From Solea solea (lineage: Eukaryota; Chordata; Actinopteri; Pleuronectiformes; Soleidae), in NCBI RefSeq assembly GCF_958295425.1, contig NC_081142.1, forward strand, positions 6,466,917-6,530,916: DNA of 64,000 nucleotides. Direction: 5' to 3'. Below are positions 1 through 16,217 of this stretch, one piece after another. Made by a program: the position numbers and the translations under genes. Each line of letters begins with the position of its first letter. Position 1 is the stretch's first letter. The notes under the pieces were generated by a model. It was given only the letters and a program-made list of their open reading frames with translations. It searched no databases and had not been told where the DNA came from.

Positions 1-178
1 CTAAAAGTGACCAAAATGTCATAGTTTAGTGTGTTGTCAAAAAAGTGACCAAAATGTCATAGTTTAGTATGTCGTACAAAAAGTGACCAAAATGTCATAG
101 TTTAGTATGTCATCCAAAATTTGACAAAAATGTCATAGTTTAGTATGTTGTCCAAAATTTGATAAAAATGTTGTAGTT
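1..178. repeat. Minisatellite, about 39-bp unit, cut by the window edge
   Basis: Four to five head-to-tail units, each carrying the core CCAAAATGTCATAGTTTAGT followed by a variable GT-rich spacer, run from the first base to about 178. The first three units are nearly identical; the last two decay (GACAAAAATGTCATAG, then GATAAAAATGTTGTAG). The array is truncated by the left window edge, so its full copy number is unknown. No coding potential is visible. Confidence 0.85.
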
Positions 179-1051
179 TCCCGTCTTGCTGCCGCTGCAC
201 ATAGAGACACATGTTATTCTTCCAGCACGGAATTCTTCATCACTTGGATGAAAATGTTACTGTAGCTCATTGAGTACACAATTCTGATTGGGAAGAGACC
301 ACGCTTGTGTTTATAGATCGTTTCGTTTACAAGTTATTGAACCGGAAAGTCCGAATCTGTCAATATCTTTTATAATATGTGATATGTGATAACATGTTGA
401 ATATTGCAATGTCGATATGACTTGCGAAAAACAAATACTTGCCATTCAGCCTTGGGTTTTTGAATCACTTTTTGCTTATTCTTTCCTTTTCATCATATGG
501 TGGTACTGTTTATGTGAACTGCATTTACTGTATACAGGACAAGTCACAGCGTTAAAGAAGGTTGCACATTAACAGAGTATACAGTACATCAGATAAATAC
601 TCAAATAAAGTCCTGCATTGATGTGACACATATATAGTTTAGTGTAAATGCTCTAAGTTTGTATGTATGGAATTATCTCTAAATTCTTTTTATTATGACT
701 GCATTTGAATCATTTCAGTTCCATGTTCATCTGAGCCTGATGCTTTTCAGCAAAAACACCCCAAACTGGAACAATTAACAATTTTACTGTGCCGTTTGTT
801 TTATTGCTGTAGGATCCCTCTGTGTCACGCTCTACTTGACTTCAAAGAATACCTGGATCTGACAACCCTGAACTCACTTTTCACATTACTAAGTTAATGT
901 TCTGCTTGACGCCACACCCTCACTGTGGCATGTGGATTTATGTTTGCAGATTTCTCTGATGTGAAACGAGACCAAGGCTGCAAGGCGTAAAGCATTCCAG
1001 GTCCTTCCAGACAGTGCAGTTGCTGCAGAGACAAAGCAAAGAGGAATCATC
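179..1051. other. Upstream region of tmem205, no gene seen
   Basis: This AT-rich stretch lies between the minisatellite and the tmem205 start codon. It should hold the promoter and any 5' untranslated exon of tmem205, but I see no clear TATA box or splice junction that fixes them. The antisense open frames over 889-1129 lie opposite tmem205 exon 1 and resemble nothing. Confidence 0.4.
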
Positions 1052-2562
1052 ATGGCCACCGACCATGAGCCCACGTTCACTGTGAAGCTGCTGCAGTTGC
1101 TGCTGCTCTCCACTTACTGGGGAATGCAAATTTGGGTCACCTTTGTTTCAAGTTAGTTCCATGCACACACTGTGATTTGTTTCTAAACCATGTTTTGTCT
1201 TCTTTGATGTAATCGTCTTCACTTCCCTTCTTAAATAAACGAGTGAAACTTTGGCAGAAGTTACCTGGCCGAAGAAGAGGGAGTTTCGAGCTTTAAAGCA
1301 AGTTGTTATCACGAGTTGTCGTGGTTAGAACTTGACGTAATGCCTTTTTTATGTGAGATGTGAACCTCTTCACCTGCAGCTCAGTGAACGCACTTACACA
1401 GTTGACAAAAATCTACAGCATGTCTGTGCTCATGGAGCTACTGTATGTCATTCACATACCTCTCTACATGCTACATGCAGTCATTAACTAATTGACCCAT
1501 TACAATGTACTCCCTGCCATTATTTCACCACAGTGTTTATAGAAGCTTTACTGAGGTGTGGTTGTGGCTGTATTTATACAAACACAGTATAATCAAACAG
1601 GTTTTTTTTTACAACTTTAGAGAGAAGAAGCGAGATGGAGAGCATTCATTTTAGCAGTTTTATCACCGTGTGTTCCCTGTCAAAGATGTCAAAAATGTGT
1701 GATGTGTGAAGTGTGATGTTTTTTCTTACATTGGAATATCTGAGCATAAACTATTGTGGCTCAAAAAAACACTTGTTTCCTGCAGTGCTAATGACTTTCT
1801 CCTGTTTCTGCACAGGCTTTGTGATGGACAGCTACCTGAGCAGACACACGTATGGATTTATTCAGAGTCGTCTCGTGCCGTACTACCTCCACCTGGGTTC
1901 AGCTTGTGCCTTCTTCAACCTCACCATCTACGCTGTGTATCATCCCAGCGACCTGCTCAATGAAAGAGAAGCCTTTCAGGTCTGTAGTGTCTCTGTCATC
2001 ATCACTTTGCACATCACATACACTCATCAGCCACTTTGTAAGGTACAAGGGGCGCATGTGATTGTGCTTGAAAAATACAGACCAGTCTGTCACATTCATA
2101 GTTCATTAAATATGAGTAGACTTTGTTGTCTACATACCTGAATGCAGTGACCCGCTGCCATGTGATTGGTTCACTAGATATTTGCGTTCAAGTACCTAAT
2201 AAAATGTCTGCTTAGTGTATATTGCAGTATTACCTCACTGTCACCGATGTCCCCAGCAGATCTTCATCTTCTTTGTGTCGGTGATGGTTGCGGCTGTCAA
2301 CGCACAGTGGTTTGGCCAAATGACGTCCGACATCATGGCAGACATGCACCTCATTGAGCAGGCGTGCGGACTGGGCCAGGACATCGGCCTGTCGTCTAAC
2401 CGCGAGGCGTACGCCAAGCTGTGCGACACGGACGCCAAATACAGGCACCTCAGCAGTCGCCTGTGGCTCTACCAGCTACTGTGCTCCCTCTGTAACCTCT
2501 GCTGCGTCGGCTGCAACTTCTACAGTCTCTGTTACATGGCTGAGAACCTCATCACACTGTAA
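1052..2562 (+). CDS. tmem205: Transmembrane protein 205
   Basis: Small polytopic membrane protein; human TMEM205 has been linked to secretory-pathway membranes and cisplatin resistance (family knowledge). Three coding exons: 1052-1151, 1816-1979, 2260-2562. They sum to 567 nt, or 188 aa against 189 in human. Exon 1 gives MATDHEPTFTVKLLQLLLLS and the YWGMQIWVTFVS signature. Exon 2 carries RHTYGFIQSRLVPYYLHLGS, close to the human RHTFGLVQSKLFPFYFH. Exon 3 carries the VNAQWFG segment, a polar loop, and the C-terminal SSLCNLCCVG-like helix (here CSLCNLCCVGCNF). About four hydrophobic segments are visible. Donor sites are gttagt and gtctgt, acceptors cacag and cagcag. The next gene, slc35d1, is convergent and 4.2 kb away. 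A decayed MITE fragment sits in intron 2. Identification is firm from colinear similarity. Confidence 0.95.
2140..2221 (+). mobile_element. Decayed 3' end of a TIR-bounded MITE
   Basis: Inside tmem205 intron 2, the run from TGCAGTGACCCGCTGCCATG to ACCTAATAAAATGTCTGC and AGTGTATA aligns by eye with the right end of the fuller element at 7880-8316 (TTGCAGTCATGTGGTTGGCT ... ACCCAATAAAGTGGCTGGTG). Only the right end is present. Confidence 0.55.
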
Positions 2563-5500
2563 CACTGACGCACTGCGTGGACACTGGTCCACTACTGGAC
2601 TGAAAACTTTGTGGGAAAAAAAAAAGTCAGTCCCCTACCTTTTTTTTGTATACGAGCAGTAAGTTATATATTTAATACACAATGTCTTTATTTCAGTAAA
2701 AAAAAGTCTAGTGGAAAGTAATGGCAGGTTATCGGCTCGTGTGTAGATATTTTTCACGTCAGTTAAGCTGAATTTCTCTCAGGAGACAAAATCTTTTTCT
2801 TTAAAAAAAAATTACCCCAAAACAAATGCTTTCACAATCGTTAATTTTAAATATTTAAAACATCGGAGGAACAATATTGGCACAAAAATGGCCCAGATCA
2901 CCACACTGTTTCAAACATTTGAAGCGACATCTTTATTCGTAAGGAGGCACAGTCCTGCTCTCCCTGTTTGGGTGGAGTGTTAATACCTTGTTCACAGTGT
3001 GGTGTCACTGGTTTATCAGGATTACCTCATGTTACTGCACTTCACTGTGAAAGTGACTGTTGATGCTATGAAGGAGGGTTCCAGCATTTTTAACGTTGTA
3101 CACTTAGTGTTGCTTTATTCCATCCACACGTACTTGCGCCGTTGAAGCTTTTCATCACCAATTCATCGGTTTGGAATGTTCTAAATGAATCAGAAAATGG
3201 AGAAGAAAAAAAAGTTGTTGTCCACAAACCAAAGATATTCACAAAGATAATTCTTTTATGTCTTTTAATCTTATTTTCTCAATAGTGAAGCACGTTTGTG
3301 CCTGTGTTTTGAGAAGTGCTATACAAATCAATATTATTATTATGGTAGAGGAGCAAAGACACCAGAGAATATTTAAGAAGCTGAAAACAGAGAACTTGGA
3401 GATTGTTGGAGATTAATTTAGCCTTCAACTACAAATGTTCAATTTTTGATGAATTGTTCTTTTCTTTTCAGAATTGTATTATTCTTTTGGAAACAGCAAT
3501 GCTGAGGGCTGGATAGTTTCACATGTGTTTGATTCATTTTTGATCAGCCGTGATAGAAAGAATTGAGTTGTCAGTGAACTGATAAATGAGCAGATATTAT
3601 AGTTGTGTGTTGATGAAGACACTTTCTGTCCTGCAGGTGAACATAAACGTGATGAGGACAGAAGTTCTAATAGTGAAGCAGATTTTGATGATGATGATGG
3701 TCTATGTCTGAATATTACAGAGCCACCAGAAAATCACAGTGGTGTTTTCATTTCTTTCATGACCTCACTGTGAGTCTAACATTATTCATATGATGCATTC
3801 GTTACCAAAGGCTGAGCTTAGACTGGATTTGGTCACTGCAGTGACCGCAGATGAAGGTCGGGGCGGGGCTAGGGTTAGGGTTAGATTAGGGATTAGGTTA
3901 TTCAAACACTAAGGACTGTTACAGCTGACATAAATCTGATGGGACGGATACAGTAACATTGAGAACTGCACAGCAATCATAAGCTACTGCTCACTGTCCA
4001 CGCCTGTCACCAGAAAGGCCTCAAAATATTGTAAAACATAATTACATACAACAAAGTTTGACTAAGTGGCGCACCCTGCTGGCTCAAAGATTGCATGCAC
4101 ATCTACTGTACCTTCAGTGGGCAGTGTATTCGGTATATTACCTCCCTTTATGGAAAAGGATTTCTGGCCAACAGTTGTATTCCTGTGTGATACTTTACTG
4201 TTTCCTTTAGTAGAATTCCTTATAGACTAGATAAAGTACTGTTTATCATCGTTATTTATTTAGTTCCATGACTATTTTTGGTGCTGTAGCTGAGTTTTAA
4301 GTATGAATGTAGATAAAGCATATTTAAAATGAAATTTTAAACTTTTTACAGCAGGGGCCACACAGTGGCTGGCACTGTTGCCTCACAGCAAGAAGGTTGC
4401 CGGTTCCCGTCTGGGTGTTTCTGTGTGGAGTTGGCATGTTTTCGTGGTGTGTGCGTGGTCCCTGCGGTTTTCTCTGGGTTCTCCAGTTTCCACCCACATG
4501 TCCCAAAAACATGCAGCGGTTAATTGGATGCTCTAAATTGCCCAGTGTGAGACTGAGTGGTTGTTCGTCTATAAAGTGGATAAAGTGCTAGTAATGAATG
4601 AATGAATTATACATCATTTGCTGCTATGTATGAGAGGGAAATTCAAAACACAGGCATTTAAACACCTAACAGAAATCCAACTTTGATCTTTTAGTGGCTC
4701 TGTATAGAACAGGATGTGTGAAGACCTGAATTACATCTCCACACTCAATTAGTCTCGGGATTATCCAGCCGTCCAGCAGTGAATTGCTCTTTCATTAGTT
4801 CTCAGGTATCAGGATTTGTTTTTTATACTTTGCAATTGAATCGGTGTTACTTTCTGTCATCTTTCACTTAGGTGACACTCCTCCCTTTCTTTCCCCCGTT
4901 CTTCTAGTGTTTGTTTGTGTTGTCGACTAAGACGCGTTCATTAAACCAAAGTGAAAACAACAACACCACCTGAACTAGGAATACCCGTGACTGGCAGGAA
5001 CAATGCAATATTACTTGGTTGTTTTAAATTCTACAGGTTTTCTATGATGTATTTTAATATGCAGTTTCAATGCAAATCATTTGTCATCATCACATCTCTA
5101 GATATGACACTTTAGCCTATGTCTCTTTTTTCCCCCCTTTGTTTTGAATTGATGGTTGAGTTTGGGGTATAATTGTTATAGTCTGATGAGACAGATATAA
5201 GCTGTTGATGACAGTGACTTTGTTCTGACATATACTGTATGCTCTATTTTTGCATTAAAAAAATATGTTTGCATTGAAGTCTCTACTTCATTTTCAGCCC
5301 ATTTTAATTCCATGTTGATCAAAATGCCATCACTTTGGTGGACAAAATAAATAAGTAGCACTTAATAGTCTTAGAATACTGAAAAATGCTTTAGCATTTT
5401 CTGAATTGCGGAACAAAGATACAGATATAATTATATCTAAATTTTTAGGTCATCAGACACCAAAATAATATATTTAACTACCATAGGAACCATTTCATTC

Positions 5501-6780
5501 AAGATTCAGATCTGCTTTGCATTATCCTAAACTTACTTGTTTTATATAGTCTAATAACCAAACTTCATATTCACAGTTACTACTTTTTGTTAGTACCAGT
5601 AATTGGAGAAAGTATAAACACAACATTACAGCACATGTATTGTGTCAACAAGGTTTTTAATGTAAAAATACATCATCGTGTTTTAGTTACAAATCCACTG
5701 TGTTTGAGATGAAATCAGCATCAACACCATCTATAAAAATTAATATTAATCTAAGAAAAGTAATAAATATAAAATGATGTAGATAAAACTGTAAAAAAAA
5801 ACAAAAAAACCCACAACACTTGTACCTGTTTACTCAAGGTTAAGAAACCATGATGACAAACCATGTTTCTCTTGAACAGCATATAAAACCTGAAATGTAT
5901 GTGTCACAAATATACAATAATCCCATATTCAACATACAAATGTGGATGCAGGAGCAACCTCAAGTTAAAAGTGCGAGAACATTGTGTAAAAAAAAAAAAA
6001 GGAAAAAGTAACGGGTCCCCTTATTTGTTAATTCTGCATAGAGACTATCACCTATATCCACGACAAACATTCTGTTAATCTGAGGAAGCCAAATGTAAAC
6101 CATTAACACTAAATGATCTCCCAAAAAGAAGGCAGCGACATTATTTAACATCACGATCCTGACTGGGAATCAACAGCCCCACTACCCATCCACTTTGGTT
6201 GTTTAAAGGATGAGGTTAGATTTCTGTTGGTCAACATGCTTACAACAGTGTATCCACACTCAAAAAAAAAGAAGAAAGAAATAGTACTGAAGACTAAAGT
6301 AACAGACGTCAGTGCATCTCACTGTTCTTTGAAGGCATCTGAAGTAACATTTCTTATTAACAGCAAAACAGAAAAAGACAAAATAAGAATTGTGCCTTTA
6401 AAAAGAAGCATGACATGATTTTCCAACAATAAGTAAAAACCCTTAAAACGACTCGTCCAAACATTTAATGTTCGGTTTGTTTAAAAGTCAGCAAATGATG
6501 CGACATTAATAACACTACTCCATGTCTCCCTTCTCAGTACTCACTATACAGTATTCAGATACAAATATATAAGCAGGAAAACACCTAAAACATGACCCAC
6601 AATCCCTCTGGAGGGTTTCATTCATTACCATGGCAGTATCAGCAGCAGCAGGCAGAGTCGCCATGACGCCAGACTTCCCACCTCTGCTACTGACTTACTC
6701 CCTAAATAGAAGTTGTACTAAAAATAGGGTTCTTCAGTTCATCAGTATAAAAAAAGAATGAAATGAATCCAGTGCCTGTG
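2563..6780. other. Intergenic: tmem205 3' UTR, repeats, slc35d1 3' UTR
   Basis: The left part is the tmem205 3' untranslated region; no perfect AATAAA is obvious near the stop. Around 3300-3345 is a tail-like motif (GTGCTATACAAATCAATATT followed by TTA repeats) of the kind that ends some fish dispersed repeats. At 3867-3900 is a short run of GGGTTA-like units. A SINE-like element occupies about 4340-4606. From about 5640 the sequence is probably the slc35d1 3' untranslated region read on the minus strand, since an ATTAAA-like signal (tttaat) lies near 5656. No coding frame here resembles a known protein. Confidence 0.5.
4340..4606 (+). mobile_element. tRNA-headed SINE-like repeat, copy 1
   Basis: The head has a tRNA-like A box (GTGGCTGGCACTGTTGCCTC) and B box (AGGTTGCCGGTTCCCGTC). 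It is followed by a body with CTGTGTGGAGTTGGCATGTT, GTTCTCCAGTTTCC and AAACATGCAGCGGTTAATTG, and ends in an AATG-repeat tail. The same order occurs at 50505-50660 and 55221-55612, so this is a dispersed family. The polymerase III-type boxes point to a SINE; the family name is not assigned. Confidence 0.7.
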
Positions 6781-12733
<5,953 letters not shown>

Positions 12734-14257
12734 CCCCGACACAAGTTTTCATTCCTCTGTGAGCCGTGAGGGCTCTCCCCCTGCCATCACTACACTGCCA
12801 CACACACACGCGCACGCGCGCGCGCACACACATACACACACATTTCCATGACTTCAGATGGCATTCTCCATTAACATTGACTAACATTGATTCGCTGGAA
12901 ACTTACTGTAACCTTCAACATAACTACTACTGGACCAACCCTGCAACACGTATTCACCTTAAACATTTAGTAATTTATGGTATGGGGACTTACTTTTTTG
13001 TCCCCATAAGGAAGTCAAGTCCCCATGTTGTAGCTGTAAAAACAGACTTAGGTCCACACACACACACACAGAGGGTCGTGCAGCTATTCTTAGGACACTA
13101 CACTGGCTTTATTAATTTGAACCAATTTTTTCAACCATAACCAGTTCCATAAGGTGCTTCCATAATAGATGTCAAGACTCATTAAGTGATAATAACAGGG
13201 TGTGGTCATGCATGATAAGTCATGAATTTAAAGTGGAGTACTGACATATGTCTATGCACCCAAGACAAGGAGACATTTTAAAAGTCTCAGCACACAGTAT
13301 TCAGAGGCAGAATCCTATATTTTGTTCACTACACAACCCTAGGACAAGTGCTGCAGAATGATAATGCACAATTAAACAAACTATAGTTTTAAAGTTATTC
13401 AAAGGTTATTCCATCCTAATGTTGTAATGTAATGTAATTTTAGTTTTATTTTATTCTAAAACATATCACAGGTGGGACATTTCCATAAAAGGTTCTTTAC
13501 AGAAGATTAGCTGTAAATTGCCAACCATCAGCAGCTTGGTGACCACACTTTTTTTTGGTGTTGCAGCAGCTGTACACATTTGCAACAGAGAAAAGTTTCG
13601 TTACAGTTAAACATCACAATAATGGTAAAACAATTAAAAAGGGTAGCACCAACCACCTACTTTTTATTTGCACGGCATAACACTTATATAGTATGTTATC
13701 TTATATAGTAAATAATGTTACCAGGTCGGAGCCTGAAGGTGACATCTCATTGGTATTCAATCGTGATGACAACGTGAAACCATGTTTCCTTTTTTTTGCA
13801 AATATATTAAAAATAAAAGTCTCATTTACAAAAATTGTTTATTTCACATGATAAATTACGTAATATGTTATGTTATGATAGGACACATGCTTGCTGCTGC
13901 TGTCACTGCACAGTTTCATAATTAACTCAACTACCACCACTCATGAACACCCATCATTATTATTACTGCTGTAAAAAGATTTACAGTATATTATGATCTC
14001 TGGAGAGAGGGCTGGACTCTTTAACCAGAGATCTAATTATAAAGACCACTGGATGAAGGCCAGCTTCATGACCTGATCTCTCAAAGACCCATGTGTATTT
14101 TGGCAGGTGTTGGTGGGATAACAACCTGACGTGTCTCTGATAAGAAATATCTCTCTGCATGTGCCACGTTGTCCAACAGAAAGTGCAGTTGCAGAATCAA
14201 ACCCTCAATTGTTTCCTTTTTTGAAGAGACACAGCAGGGGAACGTCTGATCTGAGCC
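12734..14257. other. Intergenic between divergent slc35d1 and aqp12
   Basis: This 1.5-kb gap separates the start codons of slc35d1 (minus) and aqp12 (plus), so both promoters should lie here. It begins with a CA/CG alternating tract at about 12798-12845. A fragment rich in TCCCCATAA-like units follows at about 12975-13070, related to the one at 53700-53790. The remainder is AT-rich unique-looking DNA without a supportable gene. Confidence 0.5.
12798..12845. repeat. (CA/CG)n alternating purine-pyrimidine tract
   Basis: Alternating CA, CG and CA dinucleotides (ACACACACGCGCACGCGCGC and flanks) form a run with Z-DNA-type alternation, about 65 bp upstream of the slc35d1 start codon. Confidence 0.85.
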
Positions 14258-15174
14258 ATGTCTGGACTGAACGCGTCTCTTGGATATTTCGTGGCTGTCG
14301 TGATCTTTGCAGCTTCAGTTCGAACGCTTCTTAAAAAATGGCCAAGGTTGAGCTTCATTTTGGAGTTTGCCTCCTCTTTCATGCTGGTGGCATGTTGGCT
14401 GGAGGTGCAGACCATTGTGGAGGTGGGTGAGTGGGCTGGGGGCCTGGGTCCAGATGTGACTGTGACCATGCTGTTTGTGTTGTTGCTGACCCATGGAGTG
14501 ATCTGTGGCAGCATGTCAGGAAATCCCAGTGTGGCTGTACGGGAGTTCCTGCAGCTGGAAGTCGCCACTGTTCCCACTCTGCTCGCTGTTGCCTCCCAGT
14601 TCCTCGGGGCCTACTTAGCTCTTCATGTTGCTGTTTATTACTGGAGCCTTGAGCTGACAGACATGCACATGATCAAAAATCTAATGGCGAGAGAATGCAG
14701 CACATCTCTGTTGGTGTCCTTGCTTCAGGGTTTTTTCACAGAGTGTGTTTGTGCTCTCATCTTTCACCTGATCCAACTATACCTGAGACGTAGATCTGCT
14801 CTGATTCGGGTTCCTGTGATCGCCCTTCTCCTTACATTCCTGTCCTACACAGGTAAGTCTGAGCTGAATCACAAACTTAAATCACTTCCAAATTCCCACA
14901 AACAAAACTTTGTACTTGTAGTTATGAACTGCAAAATAAATAAAAATATAATAAAAAGAATAAAAAAGAATAAAAATTCTTATTTAGACTTTTGTCCAAG
15001 CAAAATCTGACCTTTCTGTCCTAATTAAATGATAAAACTCAATGAATGATACATTATTGTATATAATCTAGAGGCCTGTGCCTTTCATATAAGCCATTTG
15101 TGATTCCAACTGATCAACTACAAGTCATTATTTGTTGTTCCTACAGCTTGGACAGGGACTGTGTGTATATACAG

Positions 15175-15207
<33 letters not shown>

Positions 15208-15851
15208 ATATATGAATACAGAGCATTACCAACTCTTCTTCTGATTTTATTTGGTAGTAACAACTTACAAAGATAGTTAGAGTAATTGTAGTGGATTTAA
15301 AGTACACAATTTATTTCAGAAATATAGTGGAGTACAAGTTGCTAGAAATATAAAGTACAGATATGTGAATTTTGTGCAGTAAAGTAAGTATTTATACTTC
15401 ATTATGTTACAACTGCATATTTCCCTCACAGCTTTAATAGTTTGTATTGTAAGAAAAAAAAAAGAAGTTGGTGTGACCAATTGAATCGAGAACAGTTGAT
15501 TTAACTTTTATTTTCCATTTTCTAGCCAGAGGCTTCACTTCAGCTTACATAAATCCATCTTTGGCTTATGGCCTCACCTTCTACTGTCCTGGATTTACCT
15601 TTGCAGAGTATGCATTGGTCTACTGGCTGGGCTCCCTCACAGGTAAATAATCATAAATCCTGCATGTCACTGTCACTTCTTCCAGTAACCATGCTTCTCA
15701 CAATGAAAATATCTGTTTTCTAGGAATGACCCTGGCTCTGCTCTTGTTCATGGGTCACATTCCAAGACTTTTTGCCAAGAACCTCTTCTATTTCCAGAAG
15801 ACACGCTTCAAAGGGCCCAGAGGAGACAAAGGAGAAAAGAAGAAAATGTGA
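14258..15851 (+). CDS. aqp12: Aquaporin-12 (unorthodox intracellular aquaporin)
   Basis: Member of the AQP11/12 subfamily of unorthodox aquaporins; mammalian AQP12 is intracellular and pancreas-enriched (family knowledge). Exons: 14258-14852, 15526-15642, 15724-15851. They sum to 840 nt, 279 aa. The N-terminus MSGLNASLGYF resembles human AQP12 MAGLNVSLSFF. The first pore half-helix reads GNPSVAVREFL (N89-P90-S91) and the second YINPSLAYGLTF (N208-P209-S210). The last membrane block AEYALVYWLGSLTG and the tail NLFYFQKTRFKGPRG match the human EYVQVYWLGPLTG / NLFYGQKNKYRAPRG region. Six membrane segments are visible. Both NPA boxes end in Ser; in human AQP12 they are NPT and NPA as I recall them. 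The C-terminus is short and basic (KGEKKKM). Gene rpp21 is convergent, 367 bp downstream. Confidence 0.93.
15168..15214. repeat. (TA)n microsatellite in aqp12 intron 1
   Basis: Alternating TA dinucleotides interrupted by a single TTTA lie mid-intron. Confidence 0.85.
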
Positions 15852-16217
15852 AAGAAACTATGATTTGCCAGATAACAAATGATCAAGAGATGTTTACTCA
15901 ACTCCACAAGCATGTGCTTACAATGTCAAATATGGAACAATTGGAAGAAATAATAATACCAACATGTATTTATTACTTCCATTCCTGTCTGCTGTTTTTA
16001 ATTAAATCAAGATTAACCTAACCCCACATGCTACAGACAATTATTAAAAATGATCTCACAGAGGCCACAAATTTACGATCCAAATTAAATACAGAAGAGT
16101 TGGCATTTAGATTGAACTGCCTCCCACAATTCTGCTGGTCACAACTCAGCGGCACATATTTTATGCAAAAACAACAACAAAAAATCAATATCAAAAAAGT
16201 TAAAAAGAGGCCTGCTG
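15852..16217. other. Tail-to-tail 3' UTRs of aqp12 and rpp21
   Basis: Only 366 bp separate the two stop codons. The strip must hold both 3' untranslated regions. A minus-strand AATAAA (plus tttatt) lies near 15970 and may serve rpp21, which would make the two transcripts overlap or nearly abut. No coding frame of note. Confidence 0.5.

Noticed and set aside
14197..14577. A 126-residue minus-strand frame opposite aqp12
   Set aside because: It is the antisense shadow of aqp12 exon 1, Ser/Thr-rich and unlike known proteins.
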